DNA of 64,000 nt from Calcarisporiella thermophila CBS 279.70. Lineage: Eukaryota; Calcarisporiellomycota. The notes under the pieces were generated by a model, which saw only the letters and a list, made by a program, of their open reading frames with translations, was not told where the DNA came from and made no database searches. The DNA is taken from the NCBI RefSeq assembly GCF_041956535.1, contig NW_027192204.1, positions 561,140 through 625,139 on the forward strand, read 5' to 3'. This document shows, piece after piece, positions 1-11,744 of this stretch (the first letter of the stretch is position 1; the number at the start of each line of letters is the position of its first letter). A program made the translations under genes and the position numbers.

Positions 1-1
1 T

Positions 2-1246
2 GCGCTGGCCTCCTACCGGTCGGGCTCGGTGGTACGTGTCCTGCTCAACCAGGTGCCCAAACATCCACAACTGATGTTTGGGCGCTTTCTAATCCGTGGC
101 AAGCATCCTACGCAAAGCTTTGCCTATGCATGGCGGCTCAAATCCAATGATCGCATGCTCGCGCGGATTTCCGCCTGGATGGGTTACATTGTGCACCAGC
201 TCGGCCAATGGGGGGTCCTGTATTTAGTGCATCGGAAGGGAGTGGCGTGGGGGAATCACTACGGCCCCCTCAACTGGCTGATGGTGGGGGTCAATGGATT
301 CGGGGTCGCTTACAAATTCATCCAGTGCCACTGGCTCTATGGTGGCCTGGCAGAAGATTTTCCCGAGGCCATGGCACAGGCCTCGGTTGTGATGTGGATT
401 CCCATCGTGATGCTCATGGAGATGCCAAGGTAGATGGAGATGTCGTTCTTGTCGGGTGTGTGCGGATGTATGCTAATTCCATCCCTTTCCTCATTATGGC
501 ATGGATATCTCTCTAGGCGCGGCTTGGTCCTCGGGAACATCAAGAGATTTGCGTCGTCGAGCGAAATCGTGGCCTTCTTCCGCAAGTACCACGGATACGT
601 GATCAGGTAAGCCACACTTCGCACCATTTGCCCAGTCGATCCTGTGAAACGAACCCACATGAGAAACACTAGCTTCGGGGTTACGTTTACCTTCCACTAT
701 CACCCCCTGGAGGGCACGCTGGGACACTTGAGCGGCTTCTTCTACATGTTCCTCATGCTGTTTGGCCAGACGACCAATTTCGGTGTTCACGATCACCGCA
801 ACCGATCGTGGACCCTCGCGCTCGAGACGCTTGTGTGGCTGCACGCCGTGCTCACCGCGCTGCTGCAGACCGGCCCCCCGACGACCATCTTCTTTGGCGG
901 GTTCTTCACGCTCTTCTGCCTGTGCCAGTTCCACGGTGCGCCGTTCCTCTCCGGCCAAAGGCACCGGCTGCCCATCCTGCTGGGGGCGTGGCTGACGGTG
1001 CTGGGGGCGTGGCTGACCGCGACCAATGCATGGAGGAGGGCCTTCATGGCTGTGTTCATCCCGCTGTCGGAGTATTTCTATGTGCTGTGCTATGCGGTGG
1101 CCTTTTTCGCGGGCCGGCGGGTGTACGCTCGGCTTCCTCGCGGGTGGGTCGCGGTGGTGCTGAGTGCGCTGGTGAGCGCCCTGATGCTGGTGCTCATCGT
1201 GTACTCGCTGGGGGGGAACCTGTCGGTGGTGAACGACGAGTACTGA
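2..1246 (+). CDS. Multi-pass membrane protein of unknown function (5' partial)
   Basis: The reading frame is already open at base 2, so the N-terminus lies outside the window. Three exons fit (2-429, 517-606, 673-1246). Both introns are GT-AG and the phases agree, giving 363 residues of visible protein that end in VVNDEY. Several long hydrophobic segments are separated by short charged loops, perhaps seven or eight membrane helices in all. A His/Tyr-rich stretch (FHYHPLEGTLGHLSGFFYMF) sits just after the second intron and looks like a family signature. I do not recognise the family. Short loops and the lack of a large soluble domain suggest an integral membrane enzyme or transporter, but nothing in the sequence fixes a substrate. 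Base composition is GC-rich, unlike the AT-rich centre of the window. Confidence 0.7.
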
Positions 1247-1834
1247 GCATCGGGTGGCTTGTGCCAGGCGCGGAGTCGCATGCGCCGCTTAATTTATTTG
1301 CTTATTTATTTGGATTGTTGATAGCGCTTGTAACATGTAATTATACCGTTGAGAGCCTTGTTTGACGTCGCAAAACAAGGTTCGATCACATAATTAATTT
1401 CATTGGCTCAAACACCAGTGTGCCCCACTGGAGAGCATCGGTTTCCCGAGGCTTTTTATTTATCGACGTGGTGCGGGGAAGGATTGAGTGGTGTCTTTAA
1501 CCCTCATTTCCTCGCCCTAGCTCTCCACCCGATCGGCCGAGTCTCCCCTAAGCAAACCACCGGCCCACTATCCGGCCTCCCCCCTCATTTCCCCGCCCCT
1601 TGCATCGTTTATCCCGATGTTTGGCCGTTGGCCTCCTCTCTCGCCCGCCTTCTCTTTCCTCTCTGCCTCCTTCCATGCTAGCAATGTGCCTGTGATTCCA
1701 TAGTACTTTTTCTCTGGTTGCTGTTTCCCTCCTTCCTTTCCTTCCTCCCCCCCCCAGCCCATAGCTTTCCTCAGTTGTATTTCTTGTCATCTTGTCTTCT
1801 CTGATCCGATTGCATCCAAAGAGCCAGAGTGTAG
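1247..1834. other. Intergenic, pyrimidine-rich promoter-like stretch
   Basis: No supported gene. From about 1500 to 1800 the + strand is strongly C/T-rich, which is common immediately upstream of fungal start codons. It precedes the + strand gene at 1835. Confidence 0.5.
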
Positions 1835-3391
1835 ATGGCCGACGCTCCATTCCCGCACTACGCTCGAAGGCGAGGCCCTTATCCGTTCCGAGACGATTCG
1901 CCCCCGCTGGAGCCCCCCCCTCTTGTTCCCCCATCCTCCCACTATGCCACCACGTCCTCCTCTTCGTCCGCGCCCTCATTCTACACAATCCTTACGCCGC
2001 TGACCCATTCCTCCCTGGAAGATGACTCCCGCGGCATACCCTCGCTGGAGCCACAGCCTACGAGCCCAGAGTCGATACTGGCCTCCGCACTGGAAAGACG
2101 GTCGATCCCCTCCACGACAAGCGAGGAGTTTGAAAACCGGCCATTCACAAGCGGCTGCTGCCCACTACCATGCTTTCCGCGATGGGTCCACCTGCGGGAA
2201 CAGATACGACGGAGATCGTGGAGAAAGAGGAAAAGACGGTTCAGCCTTGGGGAGAGTACCGGCTCCCGGGAGTCTGGGGGATTTCAACTGTTAGAAGTGG
2301 AGATCGGCGTGGCGGACGAATTACGCAGGGAGATGGAGGAGGCCATGAGACAGTGTGGACTCGAAGATCGCTGGATCGAGCCGGAGAAAGACGAGGCGGA
2401 AACCGTTGACGACGAAGTGCTATTCAAATCGGATGAGTTCGGTTACGAGAGCAGAGGTGGGCTGTCAGAGGGCGCAACCGTCCGAGCGATGCCAGCTGCG
2501 TCCCCTCCCTCTTCAATCCTTTCCGCCACTCCACCTCTTCTCTCGCCCGCTGTACCGCCGCCCGCCGCACTACCGCCAAAGTCGGGCCCTGACCAGGCTC
2601 CGCCACTGCAAAATATTATGGACAAGCGAGAGCTGCTTGAGCTGGTCGAGGACTGCGGACGAAATCCAAGCGGCATTCCATCTTTAGCCTCGTCTGAAGC
2701 CAGTCCCAGCAAGGACGACTACAAGAAGTCCACTTGGGCTTCTTCGATGCTTACGAGAAGCGAATCTATCCAATCTACTTCCTCTTACTCCTTCTCATTC
2801 CACCCCTCCGTTCCCTCGCAGTCCATCCACACCCCCTCGCCGCAATTCTCGCCGCCCCTCTCGCCACCTCTCTCGCCCTCCCTCTCCATCTCTCCTCTAC
2901 AGCCTCCGCCGCCACAACCATCCTTGATGTCTCCCCCACGCACCCACCAGGTGGCCGAGAGCGGATCCCAAGGCGTGCGGATCGAAACCCATGCACGCCT
3001 GCAGATGGACTTGGTTGCTGCGGCTCACGGATCCCATGTAGGCCTGGGCACCGAGGAGCGGGAATCCTTTGTGACGCTGGAGAGCCATGAGTCGCTCGAC
3101 ACCTTCTCCAGTGGGCAAACCGCGCTTGAAGATGGCGATGCCGAGGGTGAAAAGAGGTTACCGGATTGCGCAAGGGAGGGATGTTATCCCGCTGAAGGGA
3201 AAGCGCGACGGGCTTCCGAGCCGGACACGCTCTACCGCCTACCCCATTCCTCGCCGACGCCTAGGTTCAGACGAGGTTCAGAGGGGGATCGCACTTGGGG
3301 AGGAGTTGTAGGGGTGCATGGCAGAGGAAGGACGCGCATTGTAGATAGAAGGTTGATTTCCTTCATTGACGGCCAACTCCCACTCTGTTGA
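1835..3391 (+). CDS. Hypothetical proline/serine-rich disordered protein
   Basis: A single open frame of 518 codons starts at an ATG and ends at a TGA, with no intron needed. The first 60 residues are rich in Pro, Ser and Tyr. A basic patch around residue 120-130 (REQIRRRSWRKRKRR) could be a nuclear localisation or RNA-binding segment. An acidic, helix-prone segment follows around residues 150-200. The middle (about residues 300-350) is almost pure Pro/Ser/Leu. No enzymatic motif is visible and the family is not recognised. The length of uninterrupted frame, a C/T-rich upstream region and the absence of a better frame support a real gene. It is most likely a disordered regulatory or scaffold protein; an over-extended open frame in GC-rich DNA cannot be excluded. 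Confidence 0.55.
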   Translation: MADAPFPHYARRRGPYPFRDDSPPLEPPPLVPPSSHYATTSSSSSAPSFYTILTPLTHSSLEDDSRGIPSLEPQPTSPESILASALERRSIPSTTSEEFENRPFTSGCCPLPCFPRWVHLREQIRRRSWRKRKRRFSLGESTGSRESGGFQLLEVEIGVADELRREMEEAMRQCGLEDRWIEPEKDEAETVDDEVLFKSDEFGYESRGGLSEGATVRAMPAASPPSSILSATPPLLSPAVPPPAALPPKSGPDQAPPLQNIMDKRELLELVEDCGRNPSGIPSLASSEASPSKDDYKKSTWASSMLTRSESIQSTSSYSFSFHPSVPSQSIHTPSPQFSPPLSPPLSPSLSISPLQPPPPQPSLMSPPRTHQVAESGSQGVRIETHARLQMDLVAAAHGSHVGLGTEERESFVTLESHESLDTFSSGQTALEDGDAEGEKRLPDCAREGCYPAEGKARRASEPDTLYRLPHSSPTPRFRRGSEGDRTWGGVVGVHGRGRTRIVDRRLISFIDGQLPLC

Positions 3392-3975
3392 TAACTCGAA
3401 CTCTTAGTATACCACTCTCCTCCCTCTATATTTTCTATCTTTTTTTTTTTTCCTTCCCAAACTATTAATATCTTTCTTCTGTAATTTCTTTTTCCTCCCC
3501 CCTTTACTGTTTATGTCTTTTTAAATGGTACATTATCCAATCTCCCCTTGTTTTCCATTATCTTGTGTCTTTTTTTGTTTTACACTATGTTTGATATCAC
3601 CCTTGGGAGCACGGTGGGCGAAGTGTGTATTTCCTTCTCACGTGGTCCTGATTCTATATACTCTTCCTGAAATCCCCTACGGCTGTGTATTTCCTGTTGA
3701 AACTGGATACTTTCATTGTCACTCACCTCTAATAAACTTAAAAGAACGTACTTTATAAGTTCATATTAGAAAAAATGGGGGGGGGGGAGGGGCTGACAAG
3801 GACGTGGCGATGAAGGAAATAAAATAAAATAAAATAAAATTAAAAAAAAAATATATACGGGAAAACAAAGGGGCCGAAAACAAACATGAATGAGCAAGGA
3901 AGTGCGCGAGAGTGAGAATGGGAGGAGAGAGGGAGAGGGAGTGCACCAGGGTCAACCAGGGAAAGCCACGCTCTG
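3392..3975. other. Convergent intergenic region with microsatellites
   Basis: This lies between the 3' ends of a + strand and a - strand gene. It contains T-rich tracts, a G run near 3777-3788 and a short (AAAAT)n repeat at about 3817-3841. No gene is visible. Confidence 0.6.
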
Positions 3976-6900
3976 CTAAATCATCCCGAATCCCTCGGAA
4001 TAGTTGCTGATGGCGGTGATCAACCGTTCCCGCAGTTTCTCCTTCGTGGCATACTCACAGAGCAGCAGCACGTTGTAGCACGTATGGGACGTTGGCAGCC
4101 GATCCGAATCCCCCCCGTTCTTAGCAATGACAAACTGCAGCTTGGCCAAGCCTCCGATCGGCACGCGATCGCTTCCGGTCGTGAATGCAAGGAGCCGTTT
4201 CTTTTGCTCGTCCGAGAAGGAGTGTACGATCTCCCAGAAATTCCTAGGTTAGAGGGGGAGAGGAAGGGGGGGGGGGGGGAGGGATTAGAGAGTAAGCACG
4301 GGCGATATCGCCGAGGTGGGGCGGGCGACCCCAGCGGATGGGCCTCTTACCGTATGACTGGAGAATCCTGCCGCCAGCCGCCATCATATCGGGTCACCTT
4401 TTCCAACGCTTCAAAGTCCAGGTCCTGGCTTCCGCACACCAGCTGCTCGACCTCCTCCGGCCGGAACATGCGAATGGCGCTGTTGGCACAGACCATGTCG
4501 AAGCCCTCCTTGAACGCCTGGAACTGCCGCTCGACACTCTTGGTGAGCAGAAAGCTCACATACAGGTCCACAAACTCCTTCCGGTTGTCGTTGGTCAGCT
4601 TGATTGAGGAGCCGTTCGGCTTCAGGTCGTACGCATGGCGATGCCCGTCGAAGGATTCGAGCTCCACCTGAAAGGTCCAGTTGTACGCAGGCTCCACGTC
4701 GCCATCAAAGTCAAGCAGCTGCTGAAGCCCCCGGCCGAGCGTCGGATCCAGCTGGCTGAGGTCGTCAAGCCCCACCGGCTGATTCATCAGCTTCTTGTAG
4801 AGGCAGAGCGGGAAGTTCACGTTCAAGATCACCGAGTTGTAGATGGCAAGGCCGATCATGCGACCCACGAGACGATACTCGTCTAGCGCGCTCTCGTCGT
4901 CGAAGGGGTTCGCATAGAACCAAGACAGTCGTGACTCCTCGTTCTGCTTGAACATACCTATACATCATGCCCCATGTTAAAAGAGGGAGGCACAGCGTGA
5001 GCATGGCTGTCTGCGACGCAAAAGACGGCAAGTTCGGCCTACCATATTTTCGATCGAACATCTCTCGCACGACCAGTTGGAAGAATTCCTTTTGGACCCC
5101 CCCCTCGTCCACCCCTTCCTCCCCGACAAATTGCACCTTCAACTGCTTCTTCAAATCCTGCGGGTTCCGCGACTCGAGCTATTTCGAACGATTTGTCAGT
5201 TCAATGACACCCCAAGCCACAGCGGTAGACATTGCAGGCTTTACCTGATAAAGTGCATCGCGAATAATATGGTCTCTCCTAACCTCCAACACTAAAAATG
5301 GGCTGTTGACACCCTCGAACAGAGCACGAAAGAATGCATCCTGCAACTCGTATCTCATTTGAACCATGCTCTCGATCTTGAGAATATCCGCTTTTGTCGC
5401 CGGACTGAGGATGAATGGGTAGGTGCAGAATGAAAAGCTATTTTGGAGAGCATCAAACATAGAGTTAGACCAGGGATGGGAAGGGACCCTATTCAATACA
5501 TACCGCTCGCCAGTTTTAAAATTGGGAAAGTCTTCCTTGATGTCTATCAGTTCATTCACAGCGTCGTTGTAGAATTCCGTGTAAGGAATGAGTTGGTGTT
5601 GATCGTTTAAATTATCTATGGAGGAGGAAGCAAAGAGTCAAGGGATAGTATGGGTGAGAGGAGAGAGGGGAGGGGGAGGGGAGCACCCATTCAGTCAATA
5701 TTATGAAGAAAAGGATACAAAACATGTCTAGGCACATGGTCGCATTGATGACGGCCTGGTCTTTATTGGGTGTGACGGTATGGTCAATTCGTGAGAGGAG
5801 TCGCAGCGTGATAAAGTGCTGGAACACACTCACGACATGTTGGAAGTGCATAGTGACCTCGTGGCGTCGAGTTTCGATCCCTGCAACAAGGTGACGACAT
5901 AGCTTTTCGCGGAAGGGAGGCGGCAGCTTGCACATCACTTCGCAGAGATGCCCGAGCACCTTGGTAGAGATGGAGCGGTCCGCCTCAGACTGATTTGCCG
6001 GGTCCATTAACAGAGGATTCTAAAACGCCCATTCGTTAACGAAAAAGTAAGAACAAAGACGAGGGCTGCACACATCACTTGCCTCAAGTATAATGAGAAA
6101 GACGGGAAGACAATCTGCTTCGATTGCGTGCGTACCATGCTTGACTCGATCAAGCAACGATAGCGTGCCGGTAATCAAGCAATTCGCAACATCGCGAGGA
6201 CACTACGATTCGACAAAAAGAATAAGACCTCCAGCCCACCGATTTAGCTGCACGGCGTATTCACTATTACCTTTGAAATAATGATATTGTAGCACTCCTG
6301 AACATTCTTAAAGTCCAGTAGTTTTCCAGGCTGTAGAACAACACAAATGGATCAATGTAGACCTGGCTATGTTTGAAATAACCTCGCTAACACTCACTTC
6401 GCAAAAACTTGCTGAAAGTCTCTTGCAGTCGCTAAAAACATCATGAACAATCCTACCGAACTTTTTAAAGTCACCGGTCGCCTCACTCTCAGCAATCAGC
6501 TGTTTTAACGTGTCTAATTGAAGGTTAGAAATAGTTCCTAGGCGTGAAGAGCCATCTATCAATAAGCCGATCGGGCTTGGAAAATCTCAAATCTTGGATA
6601 GTTACGAGATCCACCGGTATCGCCCTTCCACACGTCCATAAATTCCAGGTGGTTCGGACATGATCTCTCCCGCTCATACCTCCCGTCCACGTTAGAAGAA
6701 AATGCGGGGGAACGTATTTGTGTCTGTTCCGCTAATTCGTGTGGGGATATTCCAGACAATAGTGATGGGGTCGGCTCATCGACACGAAAGGTAGGCGAGG
6801 GCAATGAGTTGGGATTGTCACGATAGAGCCTAAATGCCCAACGATTCGGATGCTGTGTAGGGAAGGGGGAATGCGAGCCTGAAGAGGTGGTGGCGGTGGT

Positions 6901-7409
6901 GGGGGTGGTGCTTCCCGCGGAAATGGAGGAGGAATGAGACGCGGAGATTGTGGAGACAGGAGATTGTGTTCCGTGACGAGCGGATTGAGAATGAAAAAGT
7001 GCAGCGCGATGATTGGAAAGTGGTTGCGTAGAATAAGGATAGCTTGAGGAGGAGGATCGTGTGGTTTGGGTGGGGGTGGAGGGCGAGGCGAACTGTGACA
7101 TGGGGGAGTAGCGCATCTGTCGCCAGACGCTATAAGAGAGCGTGCCAGGAGCTGGTTAATAAACAGAACATGGAGGGTGATGCAGAAAAGCCTGGCGGCT
7201 GGGCCAGAGACACAAATCACATGAATTGCACTGTACCTGTTATCTGAATTATTGCGCTGGAGAGGATCTGTGGAGGTGCCAGTGGGGGAGCGGTAGGCGC
7301 TGTTGCGATCTAGCCACTCCCTTCCCCTGCTCCTATTTATTCCAGAGGAGTCTATTGAATCATCTGTTGTCGGATCATAGGATGGATTAAAATCGCGCGG
7401 ATCTGCCAT
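3976..7409 (-). CDS. HECT-type E3 ubiquitin ligase (UBE3A/Hul4-like)
   Basis: Ten exons (7237-7409, 6606-7129, 6398-6537, 6271-6330, 6083-6202, 5719-6019, 5245-5615, 5043-5178, 4351-4957, 3976-4243) join in phase to give 899 residues. HECT ligases take ubiquitin from an E2 onto a cysteine and pass it to substrates. The C-terminal half is a full HECT domain. It shows [29 protein letters not shown] and NPFDDES in the N-lobe, and [12 protein letters not shown] followed by NFWEIVHSF further on. The catalytic cysteine is in [10 protein letters not shown], near residue 866. The ending GFGMI is typical of the UBE3A/HECTD2/Hul4 branch. The first 230 residues are Ser/Thr/Pro-rich and disordered, and I see no clear AZUL zinc finger. 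One intron (6020-6082) uses a GC donor (GCAAGT). The gene is divergent from PAN3, sharing a 273-bp upstream region. Confidence 0.9.
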
Positions 7410-7682
7410 CCTAGTAGGTTGATGACAAGTGTGAGATTTCAAGAGATGCAGAGTGTGCCGAGTATCTTAATTTCGGCAAACTCTTTCTGAAATCCATTGA
7501 AAGAGAAAGTCACACGAATTTGAACACTCAGAAGCGGTACACCGCGTCTCCACTCACCCATCCCTGTCGGCTGTCGCAGACCTCGCCAACCTATATGTGT
7601 GCTGATGCCATCTCTGCTTGACCCTATTGTCCTATTGCAGTGATCTAGCCCTTGTTCTTGCTTGAATCCCGATCTTGCGGAC
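7410..7682. promoter_or_regulatory. Shared upstream region of HECT ligase and PAN3
   Basis: The two start codons face away from each other across 273 bp, so both promoters must lie here or overlap the 5' ends. No specific TATA element or operator could be assigned. Confidence 0.4.
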
Positions 7683-10514
7683 ATGACAGAGTTCCAATTG
7701 CCACAATCTCGTGGATCGGCAGCCGTCCCCATCATCGCTCCCACCGACGATGCATCGCCTGTCAAAATGCCGATAAAAGTGACCTCACCTTCATCAAAAA
7801 GTTGGTCCATTACCTTAGGTTCCCCAATGCTTTTCTTACAAGCTGTTGTTTTTCTTGCAGATTCAGCAAATCGACAGAGAACGTGCCGTAATGTTATAAT
7901 CCATGGATTTTGTAAATTTGAAGGGAAAGGCTGCGAATTTAACCACGATCTGGTACGAGGCCCTCCCATTATTCCGGAGATCTATCATTGTATTTACGTA
8001 TTTTTCTTACTCCAGGGACAGTCAAACAAAGAATCGTCACGGCCAGCAACTCCAGAGTCGACCAAGCCGAAGCTTCGGCTGTCGTCTCCCGAATTCAAGC
8101 CTTCCATGGGATCACAATCCATTTCAATAGATGCAGTAAAAGCACCCGTGTTTGTTCCTCGGAATCAGAGTGAGTATACCATGTTTTCTTTGGATTTTGC
8201 TTTTACTGAGGCTCCTCTACTTTCTTGCAATAGCCCCCCAGCAGGTGGCCATGCAACAATCCTATTACGAACCTCAAGCGCAATATAGTGTTGAAGGGTA
8301 TTTGGTGGATCTTGGACTATTGAGTGGAACCTATCTCGGCCTCACACTATTTCTAATTTTTCAGCTCGAACGATCCATTTGAGCCTAATCGGGTCCTCTT
8401 TCCCCCCTCGAGCGAGCCTCCTCCGTCGGGGGAATTCTCTGGGGCATTCACCAACTCCTTTTCTCATTTCGATCACGAACTAGACGTTAGTTTCGCTCAT
8501 TCATTCTCTTCGACCTTGGTTTAACCTATCTAAAATCTTTGCGTAGCCAATGAATCCTTTCGCACCCATCCCAATTTCCTCCGCACCTCCTCCCACCCAA
8601 AAAATGCTCACTGATACAGGAACAGGCCTCTATTCTGCGTCTGACCACATGTATTACTATTCCGGGAACAACCCATATTTACGACAGCCGGTAAGTATTT
8701 AAATGTGGAGAGGCGTCTGACCTTTTAATGATCTTGTTCCCCACTTTTCCAGCTACAGTATAATTTTTATACTGGAGATCCCCCTTACAAGCACCTGCGC
8801 CTCAAGCCCAATCAACGCACCATCCACAGCTTTTTCATGGACTTAAACCTATGGGAGGATCTGCAACGCAAAAGCGAAGCCACCTTTCAAACTCTCAATC
8901 CATCCGACTTCAACTTGCCGACAGAAATCCACGTGTACCACTCGCTCTACCCCCTGGATGAACAGCCCGACACAGCTCCGAAACTTTTCGGATATCCGAC
9001 ATCCGTGTACAAAGCAACCTGCAAGCTAGATAATCGATGTTATGCGCTAAGAAGAATCGAGGGTAACCTTTGCTTTAGAAATACAATACTGTAATGGAAG
9101 GATTAATAACTTTTTTTTGACTCCCCTTAAGGTTTTCGTACCACTCAGGAGTTAGCCCTAGTCGCTGTCGAGAGCTGGCGTCGTATCCGCCACGCAAATA
9201 TCGTTTCTATTCGCGAAGCTTTTGTTACCAATGCATTCGGAGACCATTCCCTTGTTCTCGTCTACGATTATCATCCATGCTCCACTACACTCTTCAAACA
9301 TCACTTCGGAAAGCAGCAGGGTGGCCAGGAAATTATCCCAGAACGTACACTATGGAGTTACATCTGTCAACTGGTGTCTGCGATCAAGACAATCCACACT
9401 GCCGGATTGGCGGCTAGAGTTATTGAGCCTACCAAGATATTATTGACAGGAAAAAACAGGTAACTCAGGGTGATGCTAAACCGATTTTTGACAAGCTATT
9501 CATCGCCCTTTTCTTTCTTCAAGGATACGATTAAATTGCTGTGGTATATTTGATATCATACAATTCGATGGCGGGAAGAACGTCGCCCTATTCCAGGTAA
9601 TTTACGCATGGACATTTAATGGAGGGTAATTGCATGCTTACACTCTTTTACCCATCCATATACATTCCTTGTTTTAGCAAGAGGATTTCCTGTATCTCGC
9701 CCGTCTTATCATCACCCTTGCCTGCAACTCCCCGACAGCCACCCACAATCTCCCAAACTCACTGGAGTTTATGACGCAACACTATTCTGCGGATCTCAAG
9801 AATTTTGTTGTTTATCTCCTCAGCCAACCAACGCACATGCTGAAGAATATCAACGACGTTATCACGATGATAGGGCCAAAGATTTTGGATGAAGTCGACA
9901 CCATCCATCGGTATGTCTACAGGTTGTCAGTGCTCAATAGGAATATAACGGTGTTAACTGGTCCTGGTTTTACTTAGCCATAATAACTGGTTAGAGAGAG
10001 AGCTCGGGAAGGAGGTTATCAATGGACGGATTGTGCGATTACTATTTAAAATGGGTTTCATCAATGAGCGTCCAGAGTAAATTGCTTAGCCTCTCGATTT
10101 TTCATTCATTCGAATAATTCATTCCAACCCTTTTGTAGGTTTGATATGGATCCAAGTTGGTCAGAAACGGGAGATAGATATCTCATTAAGCTGTTTCGCG
10201 ATTATGTTTTTCATCAGGTCGATGAACACGGGCGCGCAGTATTGGACATGGCACATGTAATATCCTGTTTATCCAAGGTAAGCGTCCGATCCTTCTCTCC
10301 CAGAGTGAACGGGAAGCGAGTTAGACTGGAGAAGTTTCGGTTTTCTAATGTAATACAATTCATTATTTTTTCCTTGTAGCTGGATGCAGGAGTCGACGAA
10401 AAAATCATGCTGATGTCACGAGACGAGCAATCTTGCTTAATAGTGAGCTATCGTGAATTGCGAATGTGTGTGTTGAATGCATACAACGAGCTATCAGCGG
10501 CTGCGCAACGATGA
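7683..10514 (+). CDS. PAN3: PAN2-PAN3 deadenylation complex subunit PAN3
   Basis: Thirteen exons join in phase to 669 residues (7683-7800, 7861-7952, 8016-8169, 8234-8297, 8365-8485, 8547-8690, 8753-9062, 9132-9459, 9524-9596, 9678-9910, 9978-10076, 10139-10277, 10380-10514). PAN3 recruits the PAN2 nuclease to poly(A)-binding protein for initial poly(A) trimming. The N-terminus carries a CCCH zinc finger ([20 protein letters not shown]). A disordered linker follows, then the pseudokinase starting near [19 protein letters not shown]. The C-terminal knob has [18 protein letters not shown] and [20 protein letters not shown], both characteristic of PAN3. The first two introns (60 and 63 nt) are multiples of three without in-frame stops, so retention would not break the frame. 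Confidence 0.95.
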
Positions 10515-10874
10515 AATTGGTTAGTTTAATGGTTCATTTTGCTTTTGCTAATTCTTTCCCTGTATGCTATTTCCTTTAGTAAATTCATTTGCTTTTTTTT
10601 TCCTTTTTGCTTTCTTCTCCACTAATTAAATAAAAGATTCTTTTTTACCAATCTGCTCTAAGTTCAGGGATATCTAATGGAGACAAAGCTATTATTGCGC
10701 CGCGGCGAAAGCTTTATTTAATTTGTCCCGTAAATGGTAGTAGAATACCGTCATCCTTTTTTCATAGAAACAATAAATCGCGATATCCTATACTATGTTG
10801 TATTCTATAATAACATTAAAATTTCAAAATTTTCAGTTAAACTAACAGCAAAGTATTTAATCAAGTAGAAAACT
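10515..10874. other. Intergenic, AT-rich; start of the accessory island
   Basis: No gene is visible. It contains the presumed 3' UTR of PAN3 and then the end of a decayed Crinkler fragment. Confidence 0.5.
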
Positions 10875-11370
10875 TCAATTTTTTAACACTTTTTCTGGGA
10901 CTTCGGTTTTCTCTCTTGCTTCAGCAATGTTTTTAAATGGCCGCTTCGAGATAATTTGCTCTGCGTATGCTGGCCTCATCCCCCTCACCCCGAGTAGATC
11001 CCGAGGGTTTGCCGTATTAATATCTAATGAGCCTATAACCGCAAAATAATGTGCTCTACCAGCAAACCGCCCAAAATAATCAACCCAATTTGTTACATCC
11101 ACAATCCCAGAGCGTTCTGGTAGAACAAGATCATCGATTTGTGTGGTGGTAAATAGGAGGAAAAAATCTCTCTTCGATGCAGCTTTATTTCGTTTGCTTA
11201 GATATTTATCCGTTCATATTGTTGATTTATTGTATATTTTGTATTGGTGAACCTCATTCAATCCTTTGCACTCATATCCAGTGTCTATCCCCAAAAATAA
11301 GGCCGATGTTCCGTTAAGTATAATACGTTTACAATCCCGAGCATTAATTTTTCTCCCGTTAGGTCCGAGA
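10875..11370 (-). pseudogene. Crinkler-type effector, C-terminal fragment (decayed copy)
   Basis: About 165 codons resemble the C-terminal part of the intact gene at 12567-15093. They include a matching SALFLGID segment, the EVHQYK motif, LPERSGIVD, a Trp-Leu/Val-Asp-Tyr-Phe-Gly segment and a helix-hairpin-helix tail (SLDINTANPRDLLGVRG). An in-frame TGA interrupts it just after the EVHQYK region (near 11213). Nothing corresponding to the ubiquitin-like header or the P-loop was found nearby, so this is a truncated relic. It is more divergent from the intact gene than the copy at 16091-17422, suggesting an older duplication. Confidence 0.75.
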
Positions 11371-11744
11371 CGTCATTATACTTAGGTTAAGTTAGGTTAA
11401 GTTAACTTTTGCTCATTATTCCCTTTTATTTTCGACTGCAGATCATCTATATCTTGAGATCCATCAATTTCGATGGGAAATGGCAGCGATCCACTACATA
11501 GAATCAGATAATTGTGCCTCATAGTTAGAGTATCATTCTAAAAACGAGTATCAATTCAAGCTATTTTTTGACATCAACTATAACTAATCTTTGTTCAGAA
11601 AGATATCTTCTTTACTAGTGTCCAAGACAGTTTTGAAACTTATTAAATCACCCCGTATTGCAACTAGGGTTCCAAAAGAAAAAGTGGAGAGGAAATAGAG
11701 AAGGAGGCTGACTATGGGTATGATGGAAAGGGATTATTCCAGAT
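11371..11744. other. AT-rich spacer with TTAGGTTAAG tandem
   Basis: There is no gene. A short tandem of TTAGGTTAAG units lies at about 11383-11403. Confidence 0.4.

Noticed and set aside
1548-1988. 146-codon - strand frame upstream of the Pro/Ser-rich gene
   Set aside because: Arg/Glu/Gly-rich complement of the pyrimidine-rich promoter stretch.
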